A DNA stretch of 64,000 nt. It comes from Candidatus Peregrinibacteria bacterium UBA1369 (GTDB taxonomy: Bacteria > Patescibacteriota > Gracilibacteria > UBA1369). The notes beneath the pieces were generated by a model. The model saw nothing but the letters and a program-made list of their open reading frames with translations. It was not told the origin of the DNA and did not search any database. Where the stretch lies: the NCBI GenBank assembly GCA_002305925.1, contig DBRL01000014.1:13772-77771 (forward strand). Reading direction: 5' to 3'. Every line of letters starts with the position of its first letter. Within the stretch, counting starts at the first letter, position 1. The position numbers and the translations under genes were made by a program. This document shows positions 1-8,777 of the stretch, piece after piece.

Positions 1-1125
1 GTGGGGAAAACCACTTTGGCGCAGATTATTGCCGAGAAGACGGCGGCGCGTTTTGTGACGGTCAGCGCGGTGACGGCCGGTGTGCCGGAACTGCGTAGCA
101 TAGTGGCCGAGGCGGAAGAATTCCGGCGGCTGGGAACTGCGACCGTGCTCTTTGTCGATGAAATTCACCGTTTCAACAAGGCGCAGCAGGACTTTCTGCT
201 GCCACATACCGAACGGGGGACCGTGGTGCTGATTGGTGCGACTACCGAAAATCCTTCTTTTGAGGTCAATTCGGCGTTGCTCTCACGGGCACAGGTGTTT
301 GTGTTCAAGACCCTAGATGACCGGGCACTGGAGGGCATCGCCAAGCGGGCGCTGGCGCGGGCGGCGGAAATGGTGAGAGATGAAAAGTGCCTGGAGACTC
401 AATTCGAACTGAATGGTGAGGCCATGGAATTTCTGATCGGTTTTTCCAACGGTGACGCGCGGAATCTGCTGAACACGCTGGAGGTGGTGCTGAAGGTGGC
501 TGAGAAATGGCCGGTGGATGTGGAGGAAATGCGCCGGATTTTACAAAAAAAGAGCCTGCGCTACGATAAAAAGGGCGAGGAGCACTTCAATATCATTTCC
601 GCGCTGCACAAAAGCATGCGCGACAGCGACCCCGATGGCGCGCTTTACTGGATGATGCGGATGCTGGAAGGAGGGGAGGAACCTCTGTATATCGCCCGAC
701 GGCTAATCAGATTTGCCTCGGAGGACATCGGCATGGCCGATCCACACGCCCTGCTGGTGGCGGTGGCGGCCAAGGACGCCTGCCATTTTAATGGCATGCC
801 GGAATGCGAGGTTAATCTGGCCCAGGCGGTGGTACATCTGTCGATGGCCCCTAAATCAAATGCACTCTATACCGCTGTGGGGGCGATCAAAGGCGTGATC
901 CGTGAAACGGGCAATCTGGAGGTGCCGCTGCATATACGCAATGCCCCGACCAAACTGATGAAACAGTGGGGTTATGGCAAGGGCTACAAATACGCCCATC
1001 AATTCGATGGGGCACGGGTAGAGCAGGAGCACCTGCCGGGAGCGCTGAAGGGGCAGCGCTTTTACTACCCCACCGACCGCGGCGTGGAGGCCAAAATCAG
1101 GGAGAGGATGGGGAGGGAAATTTAA
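1..1125 (+). CDS. rarA: RarA/MgsA-family AAA+ ATPase, 5' end cut by window edge
   Basis: Replication-associated recombination ATPase of the RarA/MgsA/WRNIP1 family, which acts at stalled forks together with SSB. Only the part from the P-loop onward is visible: GKTT at visible residues 2-5, Walker B with the DEIH box at 51-58, sensor 1 (GATTEN) at 79-84, the SRAQ arginine-finger segment at 95-98, then the MgsA-type C-terminal domain from about 195. The GTG at base 1 is most likely the codon before the P-loop glycine and not the start; about 50 residues should lie off the left edge. A strong hairpin terminator follows 22 bases after the stop. Confidence 0.93.
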   Translation: MGKTTLAQIIAEKTAARFVTVSAVTAGVPELRSIVAEAEEFRRLGTATVLFVDEIHRFNKAQQDFLLPHTERGTVVLIGATTENPSFEVNSALLSRAQVFVFKTLDDRALEGIAKRALARAAEMVRDEKCLETQFELNGEAMEFLIGFSNGDARNLLNTLEVVLKVAEKWPVDVEEMRRILQKKSLRYDKKGEEHFNIISALHKSMRDSDPDGALYWMMRMLEGGEEPLYIARRLIRFASEDIGMADPHALLVAVAAKDACHFNGMPECEVNLAQAVVHLSMAPKSNALYTAVGAIKGVIRETGNLEVPLHIRNAPTKLMKQWGYGKGYKYAHQFDGARVEQEHLPGALKGQRFYYPTDRGVEAKIRERMGREI

Positions 1126-1147
1126 CGCTCATCTCTGCTCTGCATTT

Positions 1148-1173
1148 AAAAATCCCCGGGACCGGGGATTTTT
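1148..1173. terminator. Bidirectional intrinsic terminator
   Basis: A perfect 12-bp stem (AAAAATCCCCGG / CCGGGGATTTTT) with a 2-base loop. The T-run works in either direction, so it can end rarA on the plus strand and the tRNA-Tyr transcript on the minus strand. Confidence 0.85.
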
Positions 1174-1177
1174 ATTC

Positions 1178-1263
1178 TGGTGGGCGGGGAAGGATTCGAA
1201 CCTTCGTAGACCGAAGTCAACAGATTTACAGTCTGTCCTCGTTGGCCGCTTGAGTACCCGCCC
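1178..1263 (-). tRNA. tRNA-Tyr (GUA), long variable arm
   Basis: Class II tRNA read on the minus strand. The acceptor stem GGGCGGG/CCCGCCC is perfect, the anticodon loop carries GTA (plus-strand tac at 1227-1229), a long variable arm is present, the T-loop is TTCGAAT and CCA is encoded (1178-1180). Confidence 0.96.
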
Positions 1264-1296
1264 GGACCGTGAAGACGCCGAGTTTTCGGCCTGTTC

Positions 1297-1325
1297 AATA
1301 TAAGTGGCGTGACTTTTTTTGGCAA
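1297..1325 (-). promoter_or_regulatory. Sigma70-type promoter of tRNA-Tyr
   Basis: Read on the minus strand: -35 TTGCCA (1320-1325), 17-base spacer, -10 TATATT (1297-1302), about 30 bases upstream of the tRNA 5' end. Confidence 0.65.
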
Positions 1326-1357
1326 TAGCTTTTTGGCAATCCAGGCCAACCGGCTGG

Positions 1358-1900
1358 TCATGGCAACAGCACGGCCATGGCTACCGTGGTGGTCCAGACG
1401 CCATGTTTATCACCCTGGGCGGACTGGGTGATGTTGAAGGTTTTGACGATTTTGCCCGACATTTTGAATTGCTGTTCGCGCTCATCCCAGGAGGTGGCCG
1501 GATCAAATTCCAGCCCCAGGACGGTGGCCAGCATGGAGGCGGCCAGGTCTTCGGCATATTCGCCGGCCTTTTCGTCGGTCTCGCCAAAAGAATGATGCTC
1601 CGACAGGTAGCCATGATGCCCCTGATCGGCCGGCAGGGCCACGCCGATGGAGCTGGCGATAAGGCGGTTGGGTTCGTTGGTGGCGTTCCTGGCCATGACC
1701 ACAAAGGTAATTTGGCCCGGAGTAAGCTGTCTGATGCCTTCCTCACGGGTTACTTTTTTGGCGCCGGCGGGGAAAATCGAGGAGACCGTCACCAGGTTGC
1801 AGCTGGCCACGCCGGCGTCGCGCAGCGCCAATTCAAATGAAGTCAGCTGGTCTTTGTGCCGGCCGACTCCTTTGGTAAAAAACACTTTGGTTGGAATCAT
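1358..1900 (-). CDS. pdaD: Pyruvoyl-dependent arginine decarboxylase
   Basis: Converts arginine to agmatine, the entry to polyamine synthesis, using a pyruvoyl group made by self-cleavage. From the ATG at 1900 the protein has 180 residues and begins [11 protein letters not shown], the usual N-terminus of the PvlArgDC family; the frame stays open for 47 codons upstream, but that part is Pro-rich and unlike the family. The self-processing serine pair is visible as VSSIF at residues 39-43, so cleavage is expected between Ser40 and Ser41, leaving beta and alpha chains. It lies between two tRNA genes on the same strand. The family is best known in archaea, chlamydiae and CPR bacteria. No other polyamine gene is visible here. 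Confidence 0.92.
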   Translation of the reverse strand: MIPTKVFFTKGVGRHKDQLTSFELALRDAGVASCNLVTVSSIFPAGAKKVTREEGIRQLTPGQITFVVMARNATNEPNRLIASSIGVALPADQGHHGYLSEHHSFGETDEKAGEYAEDLAASMLATVLGLEFDPATSWDEREQQFKMSGKIVKTFNITQSAQGDKHGVWTTTVAMAVLLP

Positions 1901-2088
1901 GTGGATGGTTTTTATTGTGTTTTGGTTGTCGATTGTGAATGATAGTACCTTTGCCCGGCCGGGTAAAGAATTTTTGCGGGGTGGGGGCAGGGGCGGCCTG
2001 GCCGGTAGTGCCGGCGGTCGTGAACGCCCATTCCAGCACATTCAAATGACCGGTGCGTATAAGCATTGCCGGTCTTTTGAATATATTC

Positions 2089-2164
2089 TGGAGCCACTTG
2101 TCGGACTCGAACCGACGACCTACTGTTTACAAAACAGTTGCTCTACCAACTGAGCTAAAGTGGC
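2089..2164 (-). tRNA. tRNA-Thr (UGU)
   Basis: Minus-strand cloverleaf with acceptor GCCACTT/AAGTGGC, anticodon stem ACTGT/ACAGT enclosing a loop with TGT, T-loop TTCGAGT and encoded CCA (2089-2091). Confidence 0.96.
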
Positions 2165-2211
2165 TTGTAGGTGCGCTTTTTAAGGGCGCTGGATGGCTGA
2201 AAGACGCGTCG

Positions 2212-2240
2212 ATGATAAGTGAAAGCCCTGGGCAAGTCAA
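2212..2240 (-). promoter_or_regulatory. Sigma70-type promoter of tRNA-Thr
   Basis: Minus strand: -35 TTGACT (2235-2240), 17-base spacer, -10 TATCAT (2212-2217), about 48 bases before the tRNA. Confidence 0.65.
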
Positions 2241-2257
2241 ACCGAATTGCCCTTGAT

Positions 2258-2285
2258 TTGACAAAACCATTTTCCCGGGTAAAAT
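2258..2285 (+). promoter_or_regulatory. Sigma70-type promoter of the unknown gene at 2356
   Basis: -35 TTGACA (2258-2263), 16-base spacer, -10 TAAAAT (2280-2285). It diverges from the tRNA-Thr promoter 18 bases to the left. Confidence 0.7.
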
Positions 2286-2355
2286 AGCGCGCGTGTCCGC
2301 CAGTCTCATGTCGGGATTGCGGACTGTTTGACCTTCACATATAGGGGAGTGCAGA

Positions 2356-3060
2356 GTGGTACAAGCGCTATCGAACCCGCCGGTGAAAGAGGAAACCTGT
2401 TTTCTGTCCCCACTGGGCAGGAGGAGGAACGGACTGAAGGAAGTCACCTGCCTGCTGATGAGAAAGGACGGCAGGATGGGCTTCGAGGGGGGCTGTCCAA
2501 GGGACCAGCTGGTTCCGGTGGGTTTCAGGACGGCCAGCCCCGACGGCCGGTGGCTGTTTGAGAAAGAGGAGCAATACGGCATACGGTTCAACAGTGGGCA
2601 TCGCCTGACCAGGGCCATGCTGGAAATATTCAGGTTGTGCGGCTACCGCCTACCGCTGACAGGTTTCAGCAGCCTGGCCGAGATGACCCTGGCTATCACC
2701 TGGCTGGGGGACGAAGACGTGTTGGCAACACCAATATTGCCACCGCTAACGCCATCGCTGCCGATTGGCACGCGCATTCTGGTCTTCGCCGAGAGCGGGC
2801 AGATTGCCGCATCTTACAAAGCCGGGCGCATCGCAGAGATTACCCATGGCGTCAATACGCCCTTCGGCTGGCAACTGGATGAGGCCACCAATCTTTTGTG
2901 GCTTCAGCAGGTACTGGATGCTTTCGCCGCCGCGGGCGTGTTCGTGTCCCCACGGCTGGAACGCTCCGCCGATGGCATCGTGGCCACGGTGACCGCAACG
3001 GACAGCACACACTCGTCTCTGCGGGAACCAGCCGTAGCCATCTCTCTCGAATTGATGTGA
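2356..3060 (+). CDS. Hypothetical protein, 234 aa
   Basis: Not recognised. GTG start chosen because AGGGGAG (2343-2349) sits six bases upstream, one of the better Shine-Dalgarno matches in the window, and a consensus-like promoter lies 70 bases upstream. There is no signal peptide or membrane segment. The first 60 residues are rich in Arg, Gly and Pro; the middle (about 75-160) is predicted mixed alpha/beta. It is followed by a GC-rich hairpin and then murB on the same strand, so it is probably transcribed alone. No catalytic motif can be named. Confidence 0.6.
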   Translation: MVQALSNPPVKEETCFLSPLGRRRNGLKEVTCLLMRKDGRMGFEGGCPRDQLVPVGFRTASPDGRWLFEKEEQYGIRFNSGHRLTRAMLEIFRLCGYRLPLTGFSSLAEMTLAITWLGDEDVLATPILPPLTPSLPIGTRILVFAESGQIAASYKAGRIAEITHGVNTPFGWQLDEATNLLWLQQVLDAFAAAGVFVSPRLERSADGIVATVTATDSTHSSLREPAVAISLELM

Positions 3061-3068
3061 AGTATCGA

Positions 3069-3101
3069 GCCGCCCGGTTGCCAACTGGCAATCCGGGCGG
3101 C
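3069..3101 (+). terminator. GC-rich hairpin after the 2356 gene
   Basis: GCCGCCCGG TTGCC pairs with GGCAA CCGGGCGGC around an AACT loop with one bulged T. There is no proper U-tract, so it may be a weak terminator or an RNA stabiliser. Confidence 0.5.
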
Positions 3102-3175
3102 CACCACCATAAAATTTTACTTTTGCGAAAGGCCTTTTCGGTGTAACCTAGCTGGGCATTTTTAACAGTGTCAAA

Positions 3176-4156
3176 GTGGGCCTGCTGGATAAAATCGAGG
3201 GAATTCAGAGAAATGTGGTGCTGTCTGATTTCACAACTTTTCACATGGGGGGACCGGCTGATTATTTCTATGAACTGACCGACGTGATGAAGTTTCCCGA
3301 AGCAGTGGAGGCCTGCCGTGGTGACGGTTTACCTTATTTCCTGCTGGCCTGGGGCAGCAACGTGCTCTTTTCCGACAAGGGCTTCCGTGGCCTGGTGATC
3401 CGCAATCTGGCCAGGAATTGCCAGGCCGGCGCGCCGGTGGAGGCGTCAGGTGAACCCGGCAAAGAAGGCTATCGTCCGGCCGGGCAGCTGATCGAGGCCG
3501 ACAGCGGAACTTTGCTTTCACAGGTGATACAAACCGCGCTAAAAAATGGGCTAACCGGCATGGAAAAATTGATGGGCATACCGGGAACAATTGGTGGGGC
3601 GGTGCGCGGTAATGCTGGAGCCTTTGGTCTGGAAATTCAGTCGCTTTTTGAAAAAGCCCTGGTTTACTCTCCCGGGGAGGACCGCGTTAAAGAAGTCGAC
3701 CGTACGGCCATGAATTTTACCTATCGGCATTCCTCATTGAAGGAAAACCGCGACATATTGCTAAAAATAGCTCTGCGTCTGATCCCCGGCGACAGCGCGG
3801 CGGCCACTGAAGAAGTACGTCAAATCATGACTTATCGGGCCGGTCGGCATCCACAGGGTTATTCGGCAGGGTCTTTTTTCAAAAACCCCTCACGCAATTC
3901 CATTGGCGAGGGGCAGTCCGCCGGACAGCTGATTGAAGCCTGTGGCTTTAAGGGAGAAAAAGTTGGGGGCGCCTATATCAGCGACAAACACGCTAATTTC
4001 CTGATGAACGACGGTACCGCCACCATGCTTGACGTGATGGAGTTGTATACCCGCATTCAGGAGGCGGTCTGGAAAAAATTTGGTTTGCGACTGGAAAGAG
4101 AAGTACTGCTGGTCGGCGAGCATGAATATATCGCAGATATTTTTCGGGCGGAGTAA
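3176..4156 (+). CDS. murB: UDP-N-acetylenolpyruvoylglucosamine reductase MurB
   Basis: FAD enzyme that reduces UDP-GlcNAc-enolpyruvate to UDP-MurNAc with NADPH, the second committed step of cytoplasmic peptidoglycan synthesis. The 326-aa protein shows the FAD-binding region TFHMGGPAD (21-29) and WGSN (59-62), the GIPGTIGG loop (134-141), Arg184 in YRHS, the catalytic proton donor Ser233 in SAGSFFKNP and Glu309 near the C-terminus. Starts at GTG 3176; no in-frame ATG fits and no clear ribosome site precedes it. Length and motif order are normal, so it should be active. Confidence 0.95.
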   Translation: MGLLDKIEGIQRNVVLSDFTTFHMGGPADYFYELTDVMKFPEAVEACRGDGLPYFLLAWGSNVLFSDKGFRGLVIRNLARNCQAGAPVEASGEPGKEGYRPAGQLIEADSGTLLSQVIQTALKNGLTGMEKLMGIPGTIGGAVRGNAGAFGLEIQSLFEKALVYSPGEDRVKEVDRTAMNFTYRHSSLKENRDILLKIALRLIPGDSAAATEEVRQIMTYRAGRHPQGYSAGSFFKNPSRNSIGEGQSAGQLIEACGFKGEKVGGAYISDKHANFLMNDGTATMLDVMELYTRIQEAVWKKFGLRLEREVLLVGEHEYIADIFRAE

Positions 4157-4224
4157 AGACGGTTAATTTGGCGGAGGCGGAGACAATGCTATATTTGAAA
4201 AAATATTTGTCTAAATCGTGAAAT

Positions 4225-5019
4225 ATGGCGCCTCGATTCCCGGGACATCCAGAGAAGAGGCTGGAGACTTTGTCCCTGGCCGATCTGGTGGAAGAGGTCT
4301 GCCGTCCCGAAGCCGGTGATAGCGATGTGGACGTGGAAAGGCAGGCTTTGCAGGCGCGTCTGCAGGTAGCCTTCAGCGAAAGCCTGCGTGAGGACGTGGA
4401 ATATCTGCGCGTCTGCCTGACCAAAATCGCCTCATCTCTGGCCCTGCCTAATCATGGTTGTCAGCCCGATCAAGCTCCCGCCGAGTACGGGAAGTGGCTA
4501 TTCCCAATACCAGTCAGCAATCAGAAAAACGGCAACCTGGAGCTGCGCATACGGACACTGATTCTGGAACAGACGCAGGACGGTGAGGTTGTACTGCAGC
4601 AGGCGCTGCGCCAATTTACCGACTTCTCCCGTGTCGACAGCCGGGATAAGGCCGGGAGCTGGCTAAATTTCCCCGCGCGCGTCAATCTGCTCAAAGCCCT
4701 GACGGTGTTTCTGGACCAGATGGCGGGGCGGCCGGCCGCCGCAGAAGAGGGGCTGTCGGTTGATTACCCAAGAGCCGCGCGTCTACTGCACAAAATGGAA
4801 TTTCTACCCGCCGTGAGCACGGAGACGGGTGCGGTTTGGGCGGCAGACAAAGATTCGGCCAGCGGTCGGACAAACGACCAGGCCACAGTTCCTGCCGAGA
4901 AAGAAAAACTGCAGTCCTGGCGGGAGGAACTGCAGAGTTTTTTGTTAAAAAAAGCGGGCTGGATAACTATCGGCGACGGTGCCGGGGAAAAGCCTAGCGA
5001 TCCATCTTGCGGCGGATGA
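4225..5019 (+). CDS. Hypothetical helical protein, 264 aa
   Basis: Not recognised. A soluble, mostly helical, acidic protein with many Glu/Gln/Leu stretches; residues about 10-75 and 105-185 look like helical bundles, followed by a Ser/Thr/Ala-rich linker and a final amphipathic helix (about 225-250). No signal peptide or Cys motif. Its last 26 bases overlap the end of ftsZ on the opposite strand. The AT-rich stretch at 4186-4215 before the ATG may hold the promoter. Function unknown. Confidence 0.55.
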   Translation: MAPRFPGHPEKRLETLSLADLVEEVCRPEAGDSDVDVERQALQARLQVAFSESLREDVEYLRVCLTKIASSLALPNHGCQPDQAPAEYGKWLFPIPVSNQKNGNLELRIRTLILEQTQDGEVVLQQALRQFTDFSRVDSRDKAGSWLNFPARVNLLKALTVFLDQMAGRPAAAEEGLSVDYPRAARLLHKMEFLPAVSTETGAVWAADKDSASGRTNDQATVPAEKEKLQSWREELQSFLLKKAGWITIGDGAGEKPSDPSCGG

Positions 5020-6217
5020 ACGCGGGAACGTCCAATTCGCTCTCGATATTTTTGGTAGCGCTGACATTGCCGCTGGAGTCGGTGTTTCTGGTGGCGGCGA
5101 TGGCCTCGCCGGAATTGACGACGGGCGTGTTGCGCAGACCTCCGGCCAGGGGCATGTGCTGGCGCAGGATGGTTGGTTTCTCGCGTGGGCTGTCGTCGAA
5201 GCCGGTAGCCACAACGGTGATTTTGATTTCACCGGTGTAGGAGTCGTTGATGACGGCGCCGAAAATAATGTTGGCCTCGGAATCGGCGGCCTCGGTAATG
5301 ATGCGGGCAGCTTCGTCGACCTCAAACATGGAGAGGTCGTTGCCACCGGTGATGTTGAAAAGTACACCCTTGGCACCGTCGATGGACAGCTCCAGGAGGG
5401 GAGATTCGATGGCGGCCTTGGCGGCATCAACGGCGCGGTTTTCACCGGTACCATAACCGATACCCATCAGGGCCGAACCGGAGTTTTCCATGACGGCCTT
5501 GACATCGGCAAAGTCGACGTTGATCATGCCGTGTACGGTGATCAGGTCGGCGATACCCTGCACGCCCTGCCTAAGTACGTCGTCAACAACCGTAAAGGCT
5601 TCGGTAATGGGGGTTTTCTTGTCGATAATGGAAAGAATTTTGTCGTTGGGGATGGTAATGAGCGTGTCAACCTTGTTGCGCAGGTTTTCCAGACCGTCTT
5701 CGGCCTGCTGTCTGCGGCGGTTGCCCTCAAAGGAGAAAGGTTTGGTCACCACGGCTATAGTCAGGATGCCCAGTTCCTTGGCGATTTCGGCGATCACGGG
5801 AGATGCCCCCGTACCGGTACCGCCACCCATGCCGGCCGTGATAAAAACCATATCGGTGCCCATCAGTGCCTCACGAATTTCCTCGGCACTCTCCTCGGCG
5901 GCCTGCCGTCCGATGTCGGGATTGGCGCCGGCGCCAAGACCACGGGTAGTCGCCTTGCCGATATTAATTCTCAAATTGCCGTTGGAATGCTGCAGGGCCT
6001 GGGCATCTGTATTGACAGCTATATATTCGATGCCGCCCAAATTTGATTTAATCATCCGCTCCAATGCGTTGGTGCCGCCTCCGCCCACGCCGACAACCTT
6101 GATGCGGGCGACCGGGGTAACGCCTTCCGGAACCACCTCCATCGTCTTCTTGCCTACCGTACCGGAGCCGGAAAAGAGGTTGCGAAGGGAATCTTTTTGA
6201 TGATTGCTGATTGCCAT
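4994..6217 (-). CDS. ftsZ: Cell division protein FtsZ
   Basis: Tubulin-like GTPase that builds the division ring. 407 residues: a 35-residue N-terminal extension, the GTPase domain with the tubulin signature GGGTGTG at 131-137, the T7 synergy loop NVDFAD at 233-238, a short variable linker, and the conserved C-terminal peptide LDVPAFIRR (395-403) that binds FtsA and other partners. Start ATG 6217. It lies 131 bases downstream of ftsA on the same strand, and the gap could hold a further promoter. All catalytic elements are intact. Confidence 0.98.
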   Translation of the reverse strand: MAISNHQKDSLRNLFSGSGTVGKKTMEVVPEGVTPVARIKVVGVGGGGTNALERMIKSNLGGIEYIAVNTDAQALQHSNGNLRINIGKATTRGLGAGANPDIGRQAAEESAEEIREALMGTDMVFITAGMGGGTGTGASPVIAEIAKELGILTIAVVTKPFSFEGNRRRQQAEDGLENLRNKVDTLITIPNDKILSIIDKKTPITEAFTVVDDVLRQGVQGIADLITVHGMINVDFADVKAVMENSGSALMGIGYGTGENRAVDAAKAAIESPLLELSIDGAKGVLFNITGGNDLSMFEVDEAARIITEAADSEANIIFGAVINDSYTGEIKITVVATGFDDSPREKPTILRQHMPLAGGLRNTPVVNSGEAIAATRNTDSSGNVSATKNIESELDVPAFIRRKMDR

Positions 6218-6348
6218 ATGTATGGTGCTTTAATGTTAGTTGACGGAGCGAATCAGGGGTTAATTATTACCGTCAATTTGATTAAGTGTCAATAGTATTT
6301 TGTAATTCACGTTCAGCCCAACGGTCAAATTATTTTTTAGCTTTCCAA

Positions 6349-7587
6349 TCAGGGAAAAAGGCTCTTGAACCAATCCTTGACCCCCCCGAAAGATTTCTTC
6401 AAATTGATGCTTTTGAGGTTAAAACCGTAGGAACGATGCTCCAGGCGCGAGCCCCAAAGGATCAGGCCGATAGCGGTAGCATACGCCGGATCGTCGATTT
6501 TATCAACCACGCCGTCGAAGTTCTGCGGGAAACCAATCTGTACGGGCAGGTTGAGAGTTTCGCGGGCCAGGTCGAGAATGCCGGGAATTTTTACTCCCGC
6601 ACCGGTGAGAATGGCCCCGGCCGGCAGCATGCCGTCGCGATTGATTCTGGCAAGCTCATCACGTACGAGCAGGAAGATTTCGTTGTAGCGGGCTTCGATA
6701 ATTTCAGCCATGTGGCGCTTGGCGACCTTCTGAGCGTCAATTTTGCTGATCAGAGAAAGATCGATAATTTCACGTTCATTGACGTCTTGGGGTGAGCAGG
6801 TGCCATACTCCATCTTGATTTTTTCGGCGGTGTCGATGGAAGTGCGCAGGCCGATGGCAATGTCATTGGTGACGTTTTCGCCACCGACAGGAATAACGGC
6901 GGTGTGCAGTGTTGTTCCTTCCTCAAAAACGCTGACCGAAGTACCGCCCGAACCGATATCCACGACGACTACCCCCAGTTCCTTTTGACGTTTGGAAAGC
7001 ACCGCTTCGGCCGAAGCCAGACAGGACGGGATGATATCATCTATGTCCACGCCGGCCTGCAGAACACATTTTTCAATATTTTTGACGGCGGGAACCAGTC
7101 CGGTGATGATATGGGCTTCCACTTCCAGGCGGATACCGGTCATGCCGACGGGATATTTGATACCCTTCTGTTCGTCGACGGTAAACGACTTCGGAATAAT
7201 GCGCAGTATACGGCGGTTGGAAGGAATAGACACTGCCTGGGCCGCCTCCAGGACACGGTCAACATCGTCCTCGGTGATTTCATTACCGGCATGGGAAACG
7301 GCGATAACGCCCTTGGAATTGATCGATTCGATATTGTTGCCACCAACTCCGAGAAAGACATGATTAATCGGCTCGCCGGCCATGCGCTCGGCATCTTCCA
7401 GGGAAGAGGCGATCGAATTGATGGTTTCCTCGACGTCGATAATGGCTCCTTTGCGCATACCGGTCGACGGAGCAATGCCTACGCCGATAATGTTGGGAAC
7501 CTGGGAGCCTTCCTCAAGCGTCCCGACAACTGTGCGGATCTTGGAACTGCCGATGTCGAGACTGGCGATTACTCTTACTTTAGCCAT
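6349..7587 (-). CDS. ftsA: Cell division protein FtsA
   Basis: Actin-like ATPase that tethers FtsZ filaments to the membrane. 412 residues with the phosphate-1 loop SLDIGSSKI (9-17), the 1C subdomain, a phosphate-2 region with DIGSGGTSV, an adenosine motif GAGVKIPG, and a C-terminal amphipathic membrane-targeting helix ending KDWFKSLFP. First gene of an ftsA-ftsZ unit; the promoter lies about 130 bases upstream. No ftsQ or mur genes accompany it. Confidence 0.97.
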   Translation of the reverse strand: MAKVRVIASLDIGSSKIRTVVGTLEEGSQVPNIIGVGIAPSTGMRKGAIIDVEETINSIASSLEDAERMAGEPINHVFLGVGGNNIESINSKGVIAVSHAGNEITEDDVDRVLEAAQAVSIPSNRRILRIIPKSFTVDEQKGIKYPVGMTGIRLEVEAHIITGLVPAVKNIEKCVLQAGVDIDDIIPSCLASAEAVLSKRQKELGVVVVDIGSGGTSVSVFEEGTTLHTAVIPVGGENVTNDIAIGLRTSIDTAEKIKMEYGTCSPQDVNEREIIDLSLISKIDAQKVAKRHMAEIIEARYNEIFLLVRDELARINRDGMLPAGAILTGAGVKIPGILDLARETLNLPVQIGFPQNFDGVVDKIDDPAYATAIGLILWGSRLEHRSYGFNLKSINLKKSFGGVKDWFKSLFP

Positions 7588-7717
7588 TGGATAATAAAAA
7601 GATTGGTTCTAGATGTTTTTTGTTTTTGGAAACTCCGGCGCAGACCTTCAAAACGGCATGGTGATCAACGGTGGACAGGAGTGGACAGTCGACGACAGAG
7701 AGTTTATTCCGACTGAA

Positions 7718-7746
7718 AATATATAGTAAAGCAAAAGAAAAAACAA
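7718..7746 (-). promoter_or_regulatory. Promoter of ftsA-ftsZ
   Basis: Minus strand: -35 TTGTTT (7741-7746), 17-base spacer, -10 TATATT (7718-7723). The predicted leader before ftsA is about 124 bases. Confidence 0.6.
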
Positions 7747-7762
7747 CATTTTATGCAGCTTC

Positions 7763-8689
7763 TTAAGCCTCGCCGTCAAATAAACTTGGCTGTCTCTCGT
7801 GATGTTGTCTGGCTAAAAACAGCGGCTCCAGCTCGCCAAGAACGCGCAACAACGTCCTGAAGCCCAGGCCGGTCAGGGCGGCACGCGACTGTTCAAGTGG
7901 CAGCGTGTGCAGACGGCACTTTTCCAAATCAAGGCTGATCGGCATGTCACGGATAATCGTAGCCATTTTTCTGCTGAGATAAGCCGTCTCGCGGTTTTCT
8001 TCCAGTTTGCGGCGCTGAGCGGGAAGCAGCTCGTCCAGGTGGCGATAGAGATTGTCGAGATCACCATACTTGCGGAGCATTTCCACAGCCTGTTTTTCGC
8101 CGATACCCCTGACCCCGGGGATATTGTCGGAAGTATCGCCGCGCAGAGCTTTGTAATCAATTATCTGCTCCGGCCGCAGGCCCATTTTTGATTCGACAAG
8201 AGCGGGGTCATAGGTGGTGGTTTCACTGATGCCTTTCTGGGGCACGATTACCCGAACCCTGTCGTTAACAAGCTGAAAAGCGTCTTTGTCACCGGTCAAA
8301 ATGAGCGTCTCCAGGGAAGGGTGCCGGGCGGCCTGGGTGGCCAGCGTGCCGATAATATCATCGGCCTCGTAGCCAGATTGCTGGAAAATCGGTATGTCAA
8401 AGATTTTTAGCAGATCCATTAGCAGGGGGAGCTGCGGGTATAGCTCGGCAGGAGGGGCGGCCCGGGTGGCCTTGTATTCAGTAAATTCATGGTGGCGAAA
8501 AGTTTTGTCGCGATGATCAAAGGCGATAGCCAGGTAATCAGGTTTTTCTTTCTTCATAATCTCAAAAAGCATGCGTACAAAGCCATAAACCGCATTGGTG
8601 TAATTGCCGTTGGCGTCGGTGAGAAGGGGCAGGGCATGAAATGCGCGATGGAAAATCGCGTTTCCGTCAATCAGAAGTAGCTTTTTCAT
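7763..8689 (-). CDS. Stand-alone 5'-3' exonuclease (FEN/PolA N-domain type)
   Basis: Flap/5'-3' exonuclease homologous to the N-terminal domain of DNA polymerase I; removes RNA primers and flaps. 308 residues, ending shortly after the nuclease domain, so no polymerase domain is attached. Metal-binding acidic motifs are in place: DGN (8-10), YEADD (107-111), TGDKDAFQL (132-140), GDTSDNIPG (184-192), followed by the helix-hairpin-helix segment GVRGIGEKQA (192-201) for duplex DNA. Start ATG 8689. Convergent neither with nor overlapping ftsA; same strand, so it may add read-through to the ftsAZ unit. Confidence 0.93.
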   Translation of the reverse strand: MKKLLLIDGNAIFHRAFHALPLLTDANGNYTNAVYGFVRMLFEIMKKEKPDYLAIAFDHRDKTFRHHEFTEYKATRAAPPAELYPQLPLLMDLLKIFDIPIFQQSGYEADDIIGTLATQAARHPSLETLILTGDKDAFQLVNDRVRVIVPQKGISETTTYDPALVESKMGLRPEQIIDYKALRGDTSDNIPGVRGIGEKQAVEMLRKYGDLDNLYRHLDELLPAQRRKLEENRETAYLSRKMATIIRDMPISLDLEKCRLHTLPLEQSRAALTGLGFRTLLRVLGELEPLFLARQHHERQPSLFDGEA

Positions 8690-8700
8690 TGGCTTAAGGC

Positions 8701-8729
8701 TTTTGTAAAATGGAAAATTTTGCTAAAAT
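8701..8729 (+). promoter_or_regulatory. Possible promoter of the 8778-10364 gene pair
   Basis: -35 TTTTGT (8701-8706), 17-base spacer, -10 TAAAAT (8724-8729). A 7-codon reading frame (8745-8768) lies in the leader before the real start; whether it is translated is unknown. Confidence 0.45.
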
Positions 8730-8777
8730 AATAGGATTTAACAAATGAAGAAGCAACAAGAAAAATAACCAACAGCC

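Noticed and set aside
4979..6046. A 355-codon plus-strand frame opposite ftsZ
   Set aside because: It is the antisense shadow of ftsZ; the sequence is Gly/Asp/Val-rich with no family, while ftsZ is unmistakable.
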